Shown: positions 14,428-16,268 of the stretch, piece by piece
Layout: each line of letters starts with the position of its first letter
How positions within the stretch are numbered: the first letter of the stretch is position 1
Assembly (NCBI GenBank): GCA_937924465.1
Contig: CALDSP010000122.1
Coordinates: forward strand, 1 to 16,268
Source: an uncultured Leptospiraceae bacterium
GTDB taxonomy: Bacteria > Spirochaetota > Leptospiria > Leptospirales > Leptospiraceae
DNA: 16,268 bases
Direction of reading: 5' to 3'
Notes under the pieces: generated by a model
Databases searched by the model: none
The model's input: the letters and a program-made list of their open reading frames with translations, nothing else
Told to the model about the DNA's origin: nothing
Program-made: the position numbers and the translations under genes

Positions 14428-14975
14428 TGTATTGGTTTAAGAAAGAACAATTTCACACTTATGAAGAAACTCAAAGAGGAGTCTTTGGACTCTTCGATAC
14501 ACCAAGAGAAATTTTAGAAGCAGCAGAAAAAACGAAACAAAAAAACTATGAAGGCTTTGATTGTTTTACTCCCTTTCCCGTACACGGACTCGATGATGCA
14601 ATGGGGCTTCCCCGTTCTGGAATTCCATGGATAAGTTTCTTTATGGGACTTTTTGGTTGCACAATGGGTTTTTTATTTCCTTACCTTGTGCATGCTCATG
14701 ATTGGCAAATCAATTTCAGTGGAAAAGCTTTCAACGCTTGGCCCGCCTATGTTCCAGTTATCTTTGAAATGACAGTTTTCATGGCTGGAATGAGTGGGGC
14801 ATTTGCCTTGTTTTATTTAATTAAAGTCAAAGGAGATAGAAAGCCTCTTCATCCCGATGTCACAACTCATCGATTTGCACTATGGATTCCAGCTTCTTCT
14901 CCTAATTATAAAGAAGATGAAGTAGTGAATCATCTAAAATCACTTGGTGCAAAAGATATTACAGTTTTAAAATGA
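14427..14975 (+). CDS. actD: Alternative complex III subunit D (DUF3341)
   Basis: A 182-residue membrane subunit of the DUF3341/ActD family. The soluble N-terminal part (1-62) has the GVFGLFDTPREILEAAEKT opening and the family motif CFTPFPVHGLDDAMGLPRS (46-64). Two membrane helices follow (about 66-89 and 106-132). The soluble C-terminal tail carries the ELSGARDI-like end, here LGAKDITVLK. ActD has no cofactor and stabilises the ActC/ActF core. The ATG overlaps the actC stop by one base (TAATG) and GGAGGA (14412-14417) precedes it, so translation is coupled to actC. Confidence 0.92.
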   Translation: MYWFKKEQFHTYEETQRGVFGLFDTPREILEAAEKTKQKNYEGFDCFTPFPVHGLDDAMGLPRSGIPWISFFMGLFGCTMGFLFPYLVHAHDWQINFSGKAFNAWPAYVPVIFEMTVFMAGMSGAFALFYLIKVKGDRKPLHPDVTTHRFALWIPASSPNYKEDEVVNHLKSLGAKDITVLK

Positions 14976-14983
14976 GGATTATT

Positions 14984-15559
14984 ATGAAATATAAAATATT
15001 TTTAACTTTACTACTTTTTTCTCTTTCAAGTTGTGGAATTCCCAGAGGTTTTCCAGCCTTGCAATTCTTTCCCGATATGTACGATTCTCCTGCTGTAGAA
15101 GCGCAGGAAGAAGATGTTTTTGGCGGAACAGGAGGACCAAGAAACCCTCCTGTTGGTGCCATTTCTATAGATGAAGAGGTTTACGAATATGCCAGTATAA
15201 GAGCATTCCAAGACTTACCCAGTGGAGGTTTAACTTTTCCTTCAGAAATCAAAAAAACCAAAGAAAACTATGCTCGCGGAGAAGAACGTTACCATATCTA
15301 TTGCTATCCATGCCATGGGGCACAGGGTAGAGGAAACGGACCAGTCATTGGAAATCCACCTCGAATTGCCTATACTCCAGCAATGGATTTTTCCAAGTCT
15401 CCAGCAAAGGAAATGACAGATGGTCAAATTTATCATACCATTACAATGGGAGCGGGACAAATGCCTGCTTATGGATCTCAAATTTCACCTGAAGATAGAT
15501 GGAAAATTATCCTTTATGTTCGTAAATTGCAAGAACTCGCTTTAAAGACACCTAACTAA
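14984..15559 (+). CDS. actE: Alternative complex III subunit E, monoheme cytochrome c lipoprotein
   Basis: A 191-residue lipidated cytochrome c. The signal sequence ends in LSSC, so Cys17 is the lipid attachment site. The heme motif is CYPCH (Cys107, Cys110, His111), and Met160 in GAGQMPAYG is the likely sixth ligand. The N-terminal MYDSPAVEAQ and FGG segments and the DLPSGGLTF stretch are typical of ActE. It accepts electrons within the complex and is likely to deliver them to a soluble cytochrome or an oxidase. A longer reading begins at 14972, overlapping the actD stop, but GAGGA (14974-14978) lies six bases before the ATG at 14984, and that start gives a clean lipoprotein signal. actF follows after 11 bp. 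Confidence 0.93.
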   Translation: MKYKIFLTLLLFSLSSCGIPRGFPALQFFPDMYDSPAVEAQEEDVFGGTGGPRNPPVGAISIDEEVYEYASIRAFQDLPSGGLTFPSEIKKTKENYARGEERYHIYCYPCHGAQGRGNGPVIGNPPRIAYTPAMDFSKSPAKEMTDGQIYHTITMGAGQMPAYGSQISPEDRWKIILYVRKLQELALKTPN

Positions 15560-15570
15560 AGAGGAACTTT

Positions 15571-16268
15571 ATGAAAGTAAAAATTCAAGATGAACTTATA
15601 AATTACCAATTAAACCCAAGAACAAAGGGCAAGCTACTTACTATGATAATCATAGGAATTATTAGCATTGCTTTGTCTTACTTTTTGATTCATGAACCAG
15701 CCCGAAGTGAGCACATGCATCATTCTGCATTTTGGTCAAGTATGCTTACAGGGCTTTTTTTAACATTAGGAGTGGCTATTTGTGGACTTTTCTTTACTGC
15801 AATTAGTTATGTGACAGGTTCTCACTGGTCAATTACAATTCGCAGACTCACAGAAACATTTTGGAAATATCTTCCTATTGCTACCATACTACTTGGAGTG
15901 ATCGTCATATTCGGTGTTCACGACTTGTATGAATGGTCTCATAAAGATGTAGTTGAAACTGATAAACTTCTTAAACATAAAAGTGGATGGCTCAATACTC
16001 CTTTCTTTCCTATTCGTTTAATTCTTATTGCAGGAATTTGGGTTTTGTTCGGTCATTTGTTTTATAAAAATTCTGTATCTCAAGATGAAAATAAAGATGT
16101 CACACATACACTAAAAAACAATAAGCTCTCTGCAATCTTTATACTTTTTTTTGCATTGAGTTTTTCCATTGTAGCTTATGATTTGCTTATGTCTCTTACA
16201 CCACACTGGTTTTCCACTATGTGGGCAGTGTATACATTTGCTGGAGTTTACCAAACTACTTTTGCCAT
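15571..16268 (+). CDS. actF: Alternative complex III subunit F, 3' end outside window
   Basis: I read this frame directly; it stays open to the right edge, giving 232 residues of a protein that is usually about 400 or more. Hydrophobic helices are visible at about 22-40, 56-81, 100-117, 146-163 and 186-208. Marks of the ActF (quinone-binding subunit 2) family include YVTGSHWSITIRR (80-92), HDLYEWSH (117-124), and AYDLLMSLTPHWFSTMWAVY (202-221). ActF is a smaller NrfD-related membrane subunit packed beside ActC. The ATG has GAGGA (15561-15565) five bases upstream, and the gene starts 11 bp after actE. Cytochrome oxidase genes often follow actF in other bacteria; that part is outside the window. 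Confidence 0.9.
   Translation, partial: MKVKIQDELINYQLNPRTKGKLLTMIIIGIISIALSYFLIHEPARSEHMHHSAFWSSMLTGLFLTLGVAICGLFFTAISYVTGSHWSITIRRLTETFWKYLPIATILLGVIVIFGVHDLYEWSHKDVVETDKLLKHKSGWLNTPFFPIRLILIAGIWVLFGHLFYKNSVSQDENKDVTHTLKNNKLSAIFILFFALSFSIVAYDLLMSLTPHWFSTMWAVYTFAGVYQTTFA

Noticed and set aside
14972..14983. An upstream ATG for actE overlapping the actD stop
   Set aside because: The GAGGA box is placed for the ATG at 14984, and that start gives a normal lipoprotein signal.

Overview
The window is AT-rich, densely packed bacterial DNA. It carries four predicted lipoproteins whose lipoboxes end in Gly-Cys or Ser-Cys; the relaxed Ser at -1 is typical of spirochaetes. Together with a ComFB-domain protein, an Rpn/PD-(D/E)XK family gene, a P-domain subtilase and an act operon, this suggests a Leptospira-like spirochaete. 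That assignment is inference: there is no rRNA or other marker here.

Layout. (1) 1-415 (-): the start of a DUF6580-type membrane protein, cut by the window edge and divergent from mazG. (2) 492-1636 (+): mazG, a two-domain nucleotide pyrophosphohydrolase, overlapped by 58 bp with an unknown 128-aa gene. (3) 4209 down to 1633 (-): a four-gene cassette of an orphan ParA-type ATPase, a coiled-coil protein, a ComFB-domain protein and a lipoprotein. All three junctions are 4-bp ATGA stop/start overlaps. Its last stop codon overlaps the stop of the convergent mazG-side gene. (4) 4420-5304 (+): an Rpn/PD-(D/E)XK nuclease-family gene, full length but broken by two frameshifts that cancel each other. 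(5) 7587 down to 5317 (-): a kexin-like S8 protease lipoprotein with a P-domain and no room for its own propeptide, followed 9 bp later by a second lipoprotein that looks like the missing propeptide. (6) 7783-9339 (+): an FAD-dependent oxidoreductase of the phytoene desaturase/retinol saturase superfamily. (7) 9457-16268 (+): the actABCDEF operon of alternative complex III, with actF cut by the right edge.

How the genes work together. ActA-F form a membrane quinol:cytochrome c oxidoreductase. ActC and ActF handle quinol in the membrane, the ActB Fe-S domain carries electrons, the pentaheme ActA and monoheme ActE pass them on, and ActD is a small membrane subunit. The operon implies aerobic (or at least cytochrome-oxidase-linked) respiration that replaces or supplements a bc1 complex. 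The protease/propeptide pair probably acts at the cell envelope. The ParA/ComFB cassette is the most system-like unit of unknown function: an ATPase, a coiled-coil partner, a candidate cyclic-dinucleotide receptor and a surface lipoprotein, all translationally coupled. I see no tRNA, rRNA, CRISPR array, intact insertion sequence or gene-free stretch longer than about 210 bases.
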